Positions 13,731-20,725 of a DNA stretch of 27,798 bases are shown here, one piece after another (within the stretch, counting starts at the first letter, position 1; each line of letters starts with the position of its first letter). Where the stretch lies: the NCBI GenBank assembly GCA_049644325.1, contig JBARRR010000047.1:1-27798 (forward strand), read 5' to 3'. A program made the translations under genes and the position numbers. The notes under the pieces are model-generated. The model did not search any database and was not told the DNA's origin. It saw only the letters and a list, made by a program, of their open reading frames with translations. This DNA comes from DASZHA01 sp049644325. Lineage in GTDB: Bacteria; Chloroflexota; Dormibacteria; DASZGP01.

Positions 13731-14800
13731 GAGGCGATCCTTCGGCCACGGCTCGGTTGCCGCGAGGGCAGCGGCCCCATCCGCACCAGGGCGCCGAACA
13801 CCGGGGCCATCACCTTCTCCTTCTTGGGTTTGCGCGCCGGCGCCAGGGCGCGGGCGCGGAGCTCCCGGACCAGCAGCTCCTGGCCGGCGAGGTGCTCGAA
13901 ACCGGCGTCCTGGAGGACCCTGGTGGTGGTGGTGTCGTAGTTGCGGACGTTGCACCAGATCGCGCCCGGGTGGCCGGCAAGCTCGCGCTGGGCGTGCGCC
14001 AGGAGCTGCTCCTGGAGGTCGCCGCGGGGGCTGAAGTCACCCCGGGCCATGATCGACAGGGTGTGTGGACGCCCGGGCTGGGCGGGCTCGATGCCGACCC
14101 AGCCGACGATCTCGTTGGCGTGCTCCACGACCATGCTTTTGGAGGGGCGCCGGCCGAAGCGCTGCAGCCACTCGGCCTCGTGCACCGCGCGCCAGTGGTC
14201 GTAGTCGGGAGCCTCGACCTGGGAAACCGGCTTCGGAGTCGACGCCAGGTAGAGCGTGAAGAGGCCGAAGAGGTCCTTGCGCCGGGCCGCGCGCAGCCCG
14301 GGGATGGGCTCGACCTTGGACGGCTCCCCCAGAGTCTCGCGGAAGAAGACCCGGTCCTGCGCATAACGGCGGAAGGCGTGGGCCTTGAAGCTCTCCATCA
14401 CCGGGTGGCCCTCGGGGATGCGGACGTAGATGCGGCCCACGCCCTTGGCGATGGCCTCGTTGCAGAGGTGGTCGATCAGGGCGCCCCCGGCGGCGCCGGC
14501 CGGCGATGGCGCCAGTGAGAGGTTTAGCACCCGCATCGCCTCCGAGGCCCGGGTGCGCCCGGCGGAGGCCAGCATCTCGGCCTGGATGAAGCCGACGACC
14601 TTGCCTTTGTCGTCCTCGAGGACGAAGAGCATCTCGCTGGGCGTCGCCAGCGGCAGCAGCGAGCTGAAGGTGCGGGTGACCATCTGCCAGAGCCGGATGG
14701 GGTGGGTGGCGCCCTCCCCTTGGAGTGACAGGTCCTTGCCCTGGTTGTAGATCTCGTCGATGCTGCCCAGGTCGGTCACCTGGGCGGCGCGGATAGGCAT
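13727..14800 (-). CDS. GNAT-superfamily acetyltransferase-like protein, two tandem GNAT folds
   Basis: A 357-residue protein whose ATG shares its A with the pdxT stop (TGATG). The N-terminal half (MPIRAAQVTDLGSIDEIY, FVLEDDKGKVVGFIQAE, IDHLCNEAIAKGVGRIYVRIPEGH, FKAHAFRRYAQDRVFFRET) has the strand/helix order of a GNAT fold. The second half (GLRAARRKDLFGLFTLY, SMVVEHANEIVGWVGIE, LLAHAQRELAGHPGAIWCNVRNYDTTTTRVLQDAGFEHLAGQELLVREL) repeats it. The acetyl-CoA pyrophosphate-binding Q/R-x2-G-x-G/A loop is not well preserved in either half, so activity is uncertain. The substrate is unknown. Its fixed place between pdxT and the ATPase suggests co-expression; a role in vitamin B6 metabolism is not implied by sequence. 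Confidence 0.75.
   Translation of the reverse strand: MPIRAAQVTDLGSIDEIYNQGKDLSLQGEGATHPIRLWQMVTRTFSSLLPLATPSEMLFVLEDDKGKVVGFIQAEMLASAGRTRASEAMRVLNLSLAPSPAGAAGGALIDHLCNEAIAKGVGRIYVRIPEGHPVMESFKAHAFRRYAQDRVFFRETLGEPSKVEPIPGLRAARRKDLFGLFTLYLASTPKPVSQVEAPDYDHWRAVHEAEWLQRFGRRPSKSMVVEHANEIVGWVGIEPAQPGRPHTLSIMARGDFSPRGDLQEQLLAHAQRELAGHPGAIWCNVRNYDTTTTRVLQDAGFEHLAGQELLVRELRARALAPARKPKKEKVMAPVFGALVRMGPLPSRQPSRGRRIAS
13738..13742 (-). promoter_or_regulatory. Ribosome site supporting a CTG start
   Basis: Minus-strand GAAGGA (AAGGA at 13738-13742) ends 7 nt before CTG at 13730, and that CTG overlaps the upstream stop as CTGA. The next in-frame canonical start, ATG at 13682, has no comparable site and would remove conserved N-terminal residues. 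Confidence 0.5.
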
Positions 14801-15459
14801 CAGCCGGCGGCCTCGCGGGTTTCGGCGTCCTGCCCGGCTTCGGTCGCGACGCCTGCGACGCCGGCCTTGCCTGATGCCCGGACCACCATCTCCTCGAGGA
14901 AGTAGCGATGGATGCGGTCATCGCCGGTCAGCTCCGGGTGGAAGGTGAGCGCCAGTCGCTGAGTGTCGCCGACCACCACGGGAGCGCCCTCGATCTCGGC
15001 CAGGACGTCGAGGCCTTCCCCCACCTCTTCGATCAGGGGTGCTCGGATGAAGACGCCACGGAAGGGAGCATCCAGCACCGACAGGTCAACATCGGCTTCG
15101 AAGCTCTCCGGCTGGCGGCCGTAGGCGTTGCGACGAACCCTCAGCGGCAGCAGGTGGAGCGACTCCTGGTCGGGCAGGCCGTCGCGCACCTCATCGGCCA
15201 GCAGGATCACGCCGGCACACGTCGCCATCACCGGGAGGCCGCCGCGGATGCGTTCGGCGAGGGGTTGCTGGAGGCCGAACTTGCGCAGCAGCTTGTCCAT
15301 CGTCGTGCTCTCGCCGCCGGGTAGAACGACCCCATCAAGCCGGTCCAGCTCGGCGGGGTCGCGGAGTGGCACGGCGTCGGCACCGAGGCGCGCGAGCGCC
15401 GCGATGTGTTCGCGGAATGCGCCCTGCATCGCGAGCACGCCCACCCGGGGGCGAGTCAT
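14800..15459 (-). CDS. pdxT: Pyridoxal 5'-phosphate synthase glutaminase subunit
   Basis: A 219-residue class I glutamine amidotransferase that hydrolyses glutamine and channels ammonia to PdxS in the DXP-independent vitamin B6 pathway. MTRPRVGVLAMQGAFREH opens the protein; the PGGEST oxyanion loop is at 47-52, the nucleophile Cys81 in ATCAGVILLA, and the His174/Glu176 pair in LTFHPELTGD completes the triad. The conserved VRRNAYGRQPESFE block is present. The last ~25 residues (after RYFLEEMVV) are an extra Ala/Gly/Glu-rich tail. It starts 22 bp after the pdxS stop on the same strand and forms one operon with it. Confidence 0.96.
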   Translation of the reverse strand: MTRPRVGVLAMQGAFREHIAALARLGADAVPLRDPAELDRLDGVVLPGGESTTMDKLLRKFGLQQPLAERIRGGLPVMATCAGVILLADEVRDGLPDQESLHLLPLRVRRNAYGRQPESFEADVDLSVLDAPFRGVFIRAPLIEEVGEGLDVLAEIEGAPVVVGDTQRLALTFHPELTGDDRIHRYFLEEMVVRASGKAGVAGVATEAGQDAETREAAG

Positions 15460-15481
15460 GCTGCCCGGCGCCGCCGTGCGA

Positions 15482-16399
15482 TCACCAGCCGCGAGACGCG
15501 AGCAGCTCCTCCTGGGGGATTGCGCTGATCTCCAGACCCTTCATCGCCGCGCCCAGGCCGCGACTGGCCTCCAGGATCTTGTCGGGCTGGTCGTAGTAAG
15601 TCGTCGCGGCAACGATGGCCTTGGCCATTCTCAGGGGGTCCTCGCTCTTGAAGATGCCAGAGCCGACGAAGTTGCCGTCGCACCCCAGCTGCATCATCAA
15701 TGCGGCGTCGGCGGGGGTGGCGATGCCGCCGGCAGAGAAGTTGACCACCGGCAACCGGCCCAGCTGGGCGCACTCGGCCACCAGCTCGTAGGGGGCCTGC
15801 AGCTCTTTGGCGGCGGTGTAGAGCTCCTCCTTGGCCATCGACTGCAGTCGCCGGATCTCGCCGCTGACAGCGCGCATGTGGCGCACCGCCTCGACCACGT
15901 TGCCGGTGCCGGCCTCGCCCTTGGTCCGGATCATAGCGGCACCCTCGTTGATGCGCCGGAGCGCCTCGCCAAGGTTGCGCGCGCCGCAGACGAACGGCAC
16001 CTTGAACTCCCATTTGTCGACGTGGTTCTCCTCGTCGGCGGGAGTGAGCACCTCGGACTCGTCGATGAAGTCGATGCCGATCTCCTCCAGCACCTGCGCC
16101 TCCACGAAGTGCCCGATGCGGCACTTGGCCATCACCGGGATGGTCACCGCCGCCTGGATCTCGGCGATCAGGGCGGGGTCGCTCATGCGGGCCACGCCGC
16201 CGTCCCGGCGGATGTCGGCGGGCACCCGCTCGAGCGCCATCACGGCGCAGGCACCAGCCTCCTCGGCGATCTTGGCGTGCTCGGCGTTGACGACGTCCAT
16301 GATCACGCCGCCCTTCAGCATCTCCGCCAGGCCGGTCTTTACACGCTGCGTCCCGGTCTCGTGGGGCACGCCGTTTTGCTTTCCGTTGGTCTCGGCCAT
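15482..16399 (-). CDS. pdxS: Pyridoxal 5'-phosphate synthase synthase subunit
   Basis: A 305-residue (beta/alpha)8-barrel enzyme that builds PLP from ribose 5-phosphate, glyceraldehyde 3-phosphate and ammonia from PdxT. It shows the near-invariant blocks GGVIMDVVNAEHAKIAEEAG, PVMAKCRIGHFVEAQ (Lys92 corresponds to the ribose-phosphate Schiff-base Lys81 of B. subtilis), MIRTKGEAGTGNVVEAVRHM (second active Lys) and LPVVNFSAGGIATPADAALMMQLG. The length and residues are complete. The ATG at 16399 follows TAGAAT by 10 nt with no clear ribosome site, so a very short leader is likely. It heads the pdxS-pdxT-GNAT-ATPase unit and is divergent from the acyl-CoA dehydrogenase gene. Confidence 0.98.
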   Translation of the reverse strand: MAETNGKQNGVPHETGTQRVKTGLAEMLKGGVIMDVVNAEHAKIAEEAGACAVMALERVPADIRRDGGVARMSDPALIAEIQAAVTIPVMAKCRIGHFVEAQVLEEIGIDFIDESEVLTPADEENHVDKWEFKVPFVCGARNLGEALRRINEGAAMIRTKGEAGTGNVVEAVRHMRAVSGEIRRLQSMAKEELYTAAKELQAPYELVAECAQLGRLPVVNFSAGGIATPADAALMMQLGCDGNFVGSGIFKSEDPLRMAKAIVAATTYYDQPDKILEASRGLGAAMKGLEISAIPQEELLASRGW

Positions 16400-16409
16400 C
16401 TGGATTCGA

Positions 16410-16415
16410 ATTCTA
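16410..16415 (-). promoter_or_regulatory. -10 element of the pdxS promoter
   Basis: Minus-strand TAGAAT ends 10 nt before the pdxS ATG. GGTTCA lies 16 bp further upstream as a weak -35 candidate. Confidence 0.4.
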
Positions 16416-16468
16416 CGCCGGGGTATTCGGCTGAACCGTGGTTATTCCTTCCTCGAGCCCGCCGAAAA

Positions 16469-16488
16469 AACTGACCGCTTCGTCAGTT
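16469..16488. promoter_or_regulatory. TetR-like operator palindrome in the acyl-CoA dehydrogenase promoter
   Basis: A perfect inverted repeat AACTGAC-N6-GTCAGTT, 20 bp in total, ends where TATCCT (16488-16493), the likely -10 element, begins. It therefore lies between -35 and -10, the classic position for repression. TGAC-N6-GTCA palindromes are typical for TetR-family regulators of fatty-acid genes, which release DNA on binding acyl-CoA; the regulator itself is not in the window. Confidence 0.65.
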
Positions 16489-16493
16489 ATCCT
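16488..16493 (+). promoter_or_regulatory. -10 element of a short-leader promoter for the acyl-CoA dehydrogenase
   Basis: TATCCT ends 8 nt before the ATG at 16502. There is no Shine-Dalgarno, so translation probably starts on a nearly leaderless mRNA. Confidence 0.45.
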
Positions 16494-16501
16494 GTCCCAT
16501 C

Positions 16502-17671
16502 ATGGACTTCGCATTCGCCCCCGAGGAAAAGGCCCTAGCGGATTCATTCCGCGACTTTCTCAAGCGCGAGGTCCTGCCCAAGGAGGCGGAGCTCAAGCAG
16601 CGCTACCTCGAGACCGACGGCGATGACCCCGGGCTGCGCGACGACCTCAAAACCATGCGCCAGCGCTCTGCCGACCTGGGCTTCTACGGCATCGACATGC
16701 CCACCGAGATCGGCGGCGGCGGGCTGTCGTACGTGGGCCAGGCCTACCTGCGGGAAATCGCCGGCTCGAGCGGCAGCTTCCTCGCGGTCGCCTGCCTGAG
16801 TGGACCCGAGGGTCCCACCAACCTTCTCCTCGGCCTCAAGCCAGCGCTCCGTGAACGCCTGGTCCCGCCCTTTCTTCGCGCCGAGATCTCAGCCTGCTTC
16901 TGCCTGACCGAGCCCGACGCCGGCAGTGACAACCAGTCGATGCGCACCCGGGCCACCAAGGACGGGGACGACTGGGTGATCAACGGCACCAAGCATTTCA
17001 TCACCAACGGCCAGCACGCCGACTTCTACCAGGTCTTCGCCGTCAGCGATGCCGAGAAGAAGGCCGCCGGCGGGGTCACGGCCTTCGTCGTCGAGAAGGG
17101 CACGGCGGGCCTGAGCGTGGGCAAGACCCAGGCGGTCATCTATGGCGGCGAGGGTCCCTGCGAGGTCGTCTTCGACAACGTCCGCGTCCCCGACGAGAAC
17201 GTGATCGGCGACGTCGGTATGGGCTTCTACAACGCCATGGGCTTCCTCACCGGCGGTCGCGCCAATATCGCCGCCATGTGCGTGGGCTTTGGCCAGTACC
17301 TGCTCGATACCAGCACCGAGTACGCCAGGAACCGGGTCCAGTTCAACAAGCCCATCGGCAAGCACCAGGGCGTGTCCTTCCAGCTGGCCGACATGGCGAT
17401 GGAGGTCGAGGCCGCCCGCCTGCTGGCCTACAAGATGGCCTGGCTGGCGGACCAGGGCGAGCCTTTGATCCAGGCGGCCGCGTACTCCAAGCTCTACGCC
17501 ACCGAGATGGTCGGCCGCGCCGCCGACACCGCCATCCAGGTCCATGGTGGCATGGGCCTGACCCGAGAGCTGGGGCTGGAGCGCATCTACCGCTTCGTCC
17601 GCATCCTCCGGATCGTGGAGGGCACCTCGGAGATCCAGCGCTATCTGATCGGTAAGAGCCTGGGGCTCTAA
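16502..17671 (+). CDS. Acyl-CoA dehydrogenase
   Basis: A 389-residue cytoplasmic FAD enzyme that oxidises acyl-CoA to 2-enoyl-CoA. The helical N-terminal domain (MDFAFAPEEKALADSFRDFL) is followed by the FAD/substrate signature CFCLTEPDAGSDNQSMRTRA (about 134-153), WVINGTKHFITNGQHAD, and the C-terminal helical domain with RVQFNKPIGKHQGVSFQLADM and IQVHGGMGLTRELGLERIYR. Glu373 in RIVEGTSEIQR is at the position of the catalytic base of medium- and short-chain enzymes. The chain-length class cannot be fixed from sequence alone. It appears to be a single-gene unit under a TetR-like palindrome, divergent from pdxS. Its stop lies 10 bp from the likely stop of the convergent DUF222-HNH gene. Confidence 0.93.
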   Translation: MDFAFAPEEKALADSFRDFLKREVLPKEAELKQRYLETDGDDPGLRDDLKTMRQRSADLGFYGIDMPTEIGGGGLSYVGQAYLREIAGSSGSFLAVACLSGPEGPTNLLLGLKPALRERLVPPFLRAEISACFCLTEPDAGSDNQSMRTRATKDGDDWVINGTKHFITNGQHADFYQVFAVSDAEKKAAGGVTAFVVEKGTAGLSVGKTQAVIYGGEGPCEVVFDNVRVPDENVIGDVGMGFYNAMGFLTGGRANIAAMCVGFGQYLLDTSTEYARNRVQFNKPIGKHQGVSFQLADMAMEVEAARLLAYKMAWLADQGEPLIQAAAYSKLYATEMVGRAADTAIQVHGGMGLTRELGLERIYRFVRILRIVEGTSEIQRYLIGKSLGL

Positions 17672-17681
17672 GAACGCAGCT

Positions 17682-19123
17682 CTAGCGAGCAGTGGATTCG
17701 GGCCCGGCCCGCTCGCCGGCTGCTCCGCGTTCCGGTCCGCCAGCCTGGCTCGACAGCCTTCGCCGCGACTTCTGTCGTCGCGCCGCCTTGCGCTTGAAGA
17801 TCGCTTCGCGACGGCGCCGTTTTCGTTCCCGACCGACGTCCTGGACTTGGGATTGTCGGGATCCCGGGGAGCCAGCGTCCGGAAGGTGCCATCGCCCTTG
17901 GCCACCAGGGCCCAACCCTCGACGTGAATCATGGGGTGGTGCACCCAGCAACTGGGGCCGCCGGTGTCGACTGTGGTCAGGCCACCGTCGGCGTACTCGT
18001 CGACGTGGTGCATCGTGGCATCGATCGCCGGAAGGTTGCAGCCGTCAAAGGCGCAGGTCGGGTTGGTCGCCAGCATCGCTTTCCGCTTGGCCGGGGAAAA
18101 GGTCCGGGCCCGCTTGCCGGCGAAGGCAATGTTGCCGGCGGCGTCTTTGAGCACCGCGCTGAGGTCGGCCTCGCAGACCAAGAGGTCAAGCTCCTCCTGG
18201 GAGATCGGAACCAGGCCCTGGAGTAGAGCCGGAGGGCCGTCCTGGCCCATCATCGCCGAGAGCGGCGCCACCACCACCAGCTGGGGCCGCCGGGCGTGCC
18301 CGCTGCCGGTGCCGCCCGACTCGGTGTCGGTACCACCGTCGTCAGGCTGATGCGCGTTGCCGATGTTGCTGCCACCGTCCAAGACCGACTGCTTGGCGAG
18401 CTGCACTAGGGCGTCATGCCGCCGCTGCAGCGCGGTGCGGGGATCCTGGGCGCCGACGGGGCACATGAAAAGCTCGAGTCCAGCCCGCAAGTAGGCGGCG
18501 CCCTCGCTGGTCAGGTTGCCGGAGACGGAGGCGCTGCCGTCGACAGTGGGACCGATCCTGAACTCCCGCCGCTCCCGAGCCCTGGCCGCATCCCGTCGCA
18601 ACACTTCGCCATCAACCTCGGCCACCACCGCCGCCGCATGGTGCCGCAGCCGTCCCGCGTTCATTGCTCCAGCACCGGTCTCTAGCAGCCTGGCCTCGAC
18701 GGTAGCAACGTCTTCCGGCCGCACCTTGGCAGTGTTACGGGACATCACCGCGGCCTGCTCGAAGCTGAGCTTGCCGTCTCTGAGCAATTCCACCGTGGAC
18801 GGCAGCGTATCCAGCCGGCGGGCCAACATGACCCGGTCCATGGCCGACTCGGGAGACATCTTGCAATCGCGACTCAAGAAGTCGACCGCGTCGGATGCGC
18901 CGGTTCCGGCGTGCCCCTCCACCCGCTCGAATCTCGCGACGGCCCGGGCCCCAAGCAACTCCGCCTGGTCGATGTGGGCGCGAATAAGGCGTATGTATCT
19001 GGCCAGCTGCGCAGGCTCGAGTCCGTCGATGCTGATCTCACGCAACCGGCCGGTGACTCGCCTCAGCTCCTCGAAAAGCTCCCCAGCGAGACCCAGGTCT
19101 TCAGGCGCCTCTCCCGAACGCAT
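17682..19123 (-). pseudogene. DUF222/HNH endonuclease-like protein, apparently frameshifted near its 3' end
   Basis: Residues 1-330 from the ATG at 19123 form a DUF222 domain (FEELRRVTGRLREI, EQAAVMSRNTAKVRPEDV, LRHHAAAVVAEVD) with a Gly/Asp/Thr-rich linker at 250-280. An HNH module follows (Cys357, Cys362, His372-His373, Cys392, His395-His396, His400). The usual Asn of the LDN segment is replaced (TTVDTGGPSC), so nuclease activity is doubtful. Read straight through, the frame runs 261 codons into the antisense of the acyl-CoA dehydrogenase (stop 16889), with rare codons after residue 434. A -1 shift at the A4 run (17820-17823) instead gives a basic C-terminus (KRRRREAIFKRKAARRQKSR) with GC-rich third positions and a stop at 17682: 480 residues, near family length. 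Sequencing error, real mutation or slippage are all possible. Confidence 0.72.
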
Positions 19124-19129
19124 GTACGT

Positions 19130-19159
19130 ATGCTATCACAAATCTGTATAGCTACGCAA
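19130..19159 (-). promoter_or_regulatory. Leaderless promoter of the DUF222-HNH gene
   Basis: On the minus strand, TTGCGT (19154-19159), an 18-bp spacer and TAGCAT (19130-19135) precede the ATG with a 6-nt gap. An inverted pair ACAAAT / ATTTGT (roughly 19139-19166) brackets the -35 region and could be an operator. This is the most AT-rich stretch in the window. Confidence 0.55.
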
Positions 19160-19210
19160 ATTTGTAGATCCCCTGGCCCGGACCGAAAATGCAGACCATG
19201 ACCTCCGGTG

Positions 19211-19678
19211 CTAGCCGGGCCTCTTGCGATTGCGGATCGCCTGTTTCATCGCCTCGACGTCGCCCAGCAGCGGCTCGGCGTACCCCAGCGCGCAATCACG
19301 AATCCGGCCGAGCAGCCGTCGCAGCCCCGCCTCATCACGGAATGTATCGGCCAGCACCGCCCGGTCCTCGTCATCGGTGACCGCCTCCCAGAGCCCGATG
19401 CCGGAGCGGTCAGGCTTTCGGGGAATGACCATGAAGCTCGGCGGCAGGTCGCGTATGAACCCGAGCCCCACCATCACATAGAAGTCTGGCCTGTCGCTGG
19501 GCCAGTAGTTGACCTCGACGAAGAACTTTCTGCTCCGCCATACCACCAGGGTGGCGTTGATCAGCGAGTCGGCGGGCACGAAGCCTCGCTCGGCAAACCA
19601 TGGACCGAGCACCTCGTGACAAACGGGGCCGAAGTACTCGGCCTCGGGCCCGGGCCGGACGAAGAGCGGCGACATCAT
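19211..19678 (-). CDS. Conserved-looking hypothetical protein at the end of the peptide-transport operon
   Basis: A 155-residue soluble protein with two adjacent ATG codons at 19678 and 19675. It has alternating helices and strands (FGPVCHEVLGPWFAERGFVPA; ATLVVWRSRKFFVEVNYW; DFYVMVGLGFIRDLPP; LLGRIRDCALGYAEPLLG) and no signal peptide, membrane segment or metal motif. The strand-rich middle (VVWRSRKFFVEVNYWPSDRPDFYVMVGLGF) resembles small DUF4304-type proteins, but the match is too weak to assign. It begins 22 bp after oppF on the same strand, separated by a GC-rich hairpin, so it may be co-transcribed with the transporter. No function is claimed. Confidence 0.7.
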   Translation of the reverse strand: MMSPLFVRPGPEAEYFGPVCHEVLGPWFAERGFVPADSLINATLVVWRSRKFFVEVNYWPSDRPDFYVMVGLGFIRDLPPSFMVIPRKPDRSGIGLWEAVTDDEDRAVLADTFRDEAGLRRLLGRIRDCALGYAEPLLGDVEAMKQAIRNRKRPG

Positions 19679-19681
19679 CCA

Positions 19682-19698
19682 CCCGCCGGCCCGGCGGG
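19682..19698 (-). repeat. Intercistronic GC hairpin between oppF and the small downstream gene
   Basis: CCCGCCGG-C-CCGGCGGG forms a tight stem filling the gap between the two genes. There is no T-run, so it is more likely an mRNA stabiliser or expression divider than a terminator. Confidence 0.4.
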
Positions 19699-19699
19699 C

Positions 19700-20725
19700 T
19701 TACATCCCCTGGATCGTCTTGTCGGCGAAGTGGCAGGCGGCGAAGTGGCCGCGGAGCTTCTCCTCCAGCGGAGGCTCGACCTCGGAACACACCCCAGGCA
19801 CCTCAGCGATCGGGCAGCGGGTGTGGAAACGGCACGCACTCGGCGGGTGGATAGGCGACGGGATCTCGCCCTTGAGCTCGATCAGGCGCCGCTGTGACTC
19901 GACCCTCGGGTCGGGCACGGGGATGGCCGAGAGCAGCGCCTTGGTGTAGGGGTGCTTGGGGTTGGTGTAGATCTCCTCGGAGGGCGCGATCTCGCAGGCC
20001 TTGCCCAGGTACATCACCATCACGCGGTCGCTGATGTGGCGCACCACCGATAGGTCGTGGGCGATGAACAGGTACGTGAGGTGAAACTCGCGCTGCAGGT
20101 CCTCGAGGAGGTTGATGATCTGGGCCTGGATCGAGACGTCCAGGGCCGAGATCGGCTCGTCGCAGACGATCAGCTTGGGGTTCAGAGCCAGCGCCCGGGC
20201 GATACCGATGCGCTGCCGCTGCCCACCGCTGAACTCGTGCGGGTAGCGGTTGTTGAAGTAGGGGTTGAGGCCAACGATGCGGAGGAGCTCCTGGATCCGG
20301 GTGTCCTTGGCCTTGCCGTGGACGATTCCGAAGTTGACCAGAGGCTCGGCGATGATGTCCCCGATCGTCATCCGTGGATCGAGGGACGCGTACGGGTCCT
20401 GGAAAATGATCTGGATCTGGCGGCGTATCTGACGCAGCTTCTCGCCCCTCACCTGGGTCAGGTCCTCGCCTTCGAAGAACAGGCTGCCCGCGGTGGCCTT
20501 GATCAGCTGGCAGACCACACGACCCAGGGTCGACTTGCCGCAGCCCGACTCGCCCACCAGGCCAAGCGTCTCGCCCGGCATGATGTCGAAGCTCACGTCG
20601 TCCACCGCCCTCACCGTCTGGCCGACGCCGACGCTGAAGTGCTTCGTCAGGCCAACGGCCCGGACCAGGGGCTCGCCGACCGCCGCCGCCGCGCCACCGA
20701 CGTCGGCCACAGCCGAGCTAGCCAC
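19700..20725 (-). CDS. oppF: Peptide ABC transporter ATP-binding protein (OppF/DppF type)
   Basis: A 341-residue ATPase from a GTG start at 20725, overlapping the oppD stop by 8 bp. Walker A GESGCGKST is at 58-66; the Q-loop, signature SGGQRQRI, Walker B VCDEPISALD and H-loop FIAHDLSVV follow. The C-terminal oligopeptide/dipeptide extension with CRFHTRCPIAEVPGVC is typical of Opp/Dpp ATPases. It forms a heterodimer with OppD to power peptide (or nickel/oligosaccharide) import through OppB-OppC. An Ala/Gly-rich N-terminal leader of ~18 residues is slightly longer than usual. The symbol reflects operon position; Dpp naming is equally valid. Confidence 0.93.
   Translation of the reverse strand: MASSAVADVGGAAAAVGEPLVRAVGLTKHFSVGVGQTVRAVDDVSFDIMPGETLGLVGESGCGKSTLGRVVCQLIKATAGSLFFEGEDLTQVRGEKLRQIRRQIQIIFQDPYASLDPRMTIGDIIAEPLVNFGIVHGKAKDTRIQELLRIVGLNPYFNNRYPHEFSGGQRQRIGIARALALNPKLIVCDEPISALDVSIQAQIINLLEDLQREFHLTYLFIAHDLSVVRHISDRVMVMYLGKACEIAPSEEIYTNPKHPYTKALLSAIPVPDPRVESQRRLIELKGEIPSPIHPPSACRFHTRCPIAEVPGVCSEVEPPLEEKLRGHFAACHFADKTIQGM

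Noticed and set aside
12534..13940. Long plus-strand open frame (468 residues) opposite the ATPase
   Set aside because: It is a His/Asp/Val-rich mirror of the minus-strand ATPase gene with no recognisable motif.
13731..13955. N-terminal extension of the ATPase to the ATG at 13955
   Set aside because: The extension is a Pro/Gly/Arg/His-rich out-of-frame reading of the GNAT gene.
15128..16474. Long plus-strand open frame (448 residues) opposite pdxST
   Set aside because: It is antisense to two unmistakable genes; a composition artefact of high GC.
16889..17681. Reading the DUF222-HNH frame as a 744-residue protein extending across the acyl-CoA dehydrogenase antisense strand
   Set aside because: Codon usage deteriorates after residue 434, the extension has no domain character, and the opposite strand is a clear full-length enzyme.
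18350..18390. Gly/Asp/Thr-rich stretch in the HNH protein as a repeat element
   Set aside because: It is a low-complexity interdomain linker in frame, with no repeated unit.
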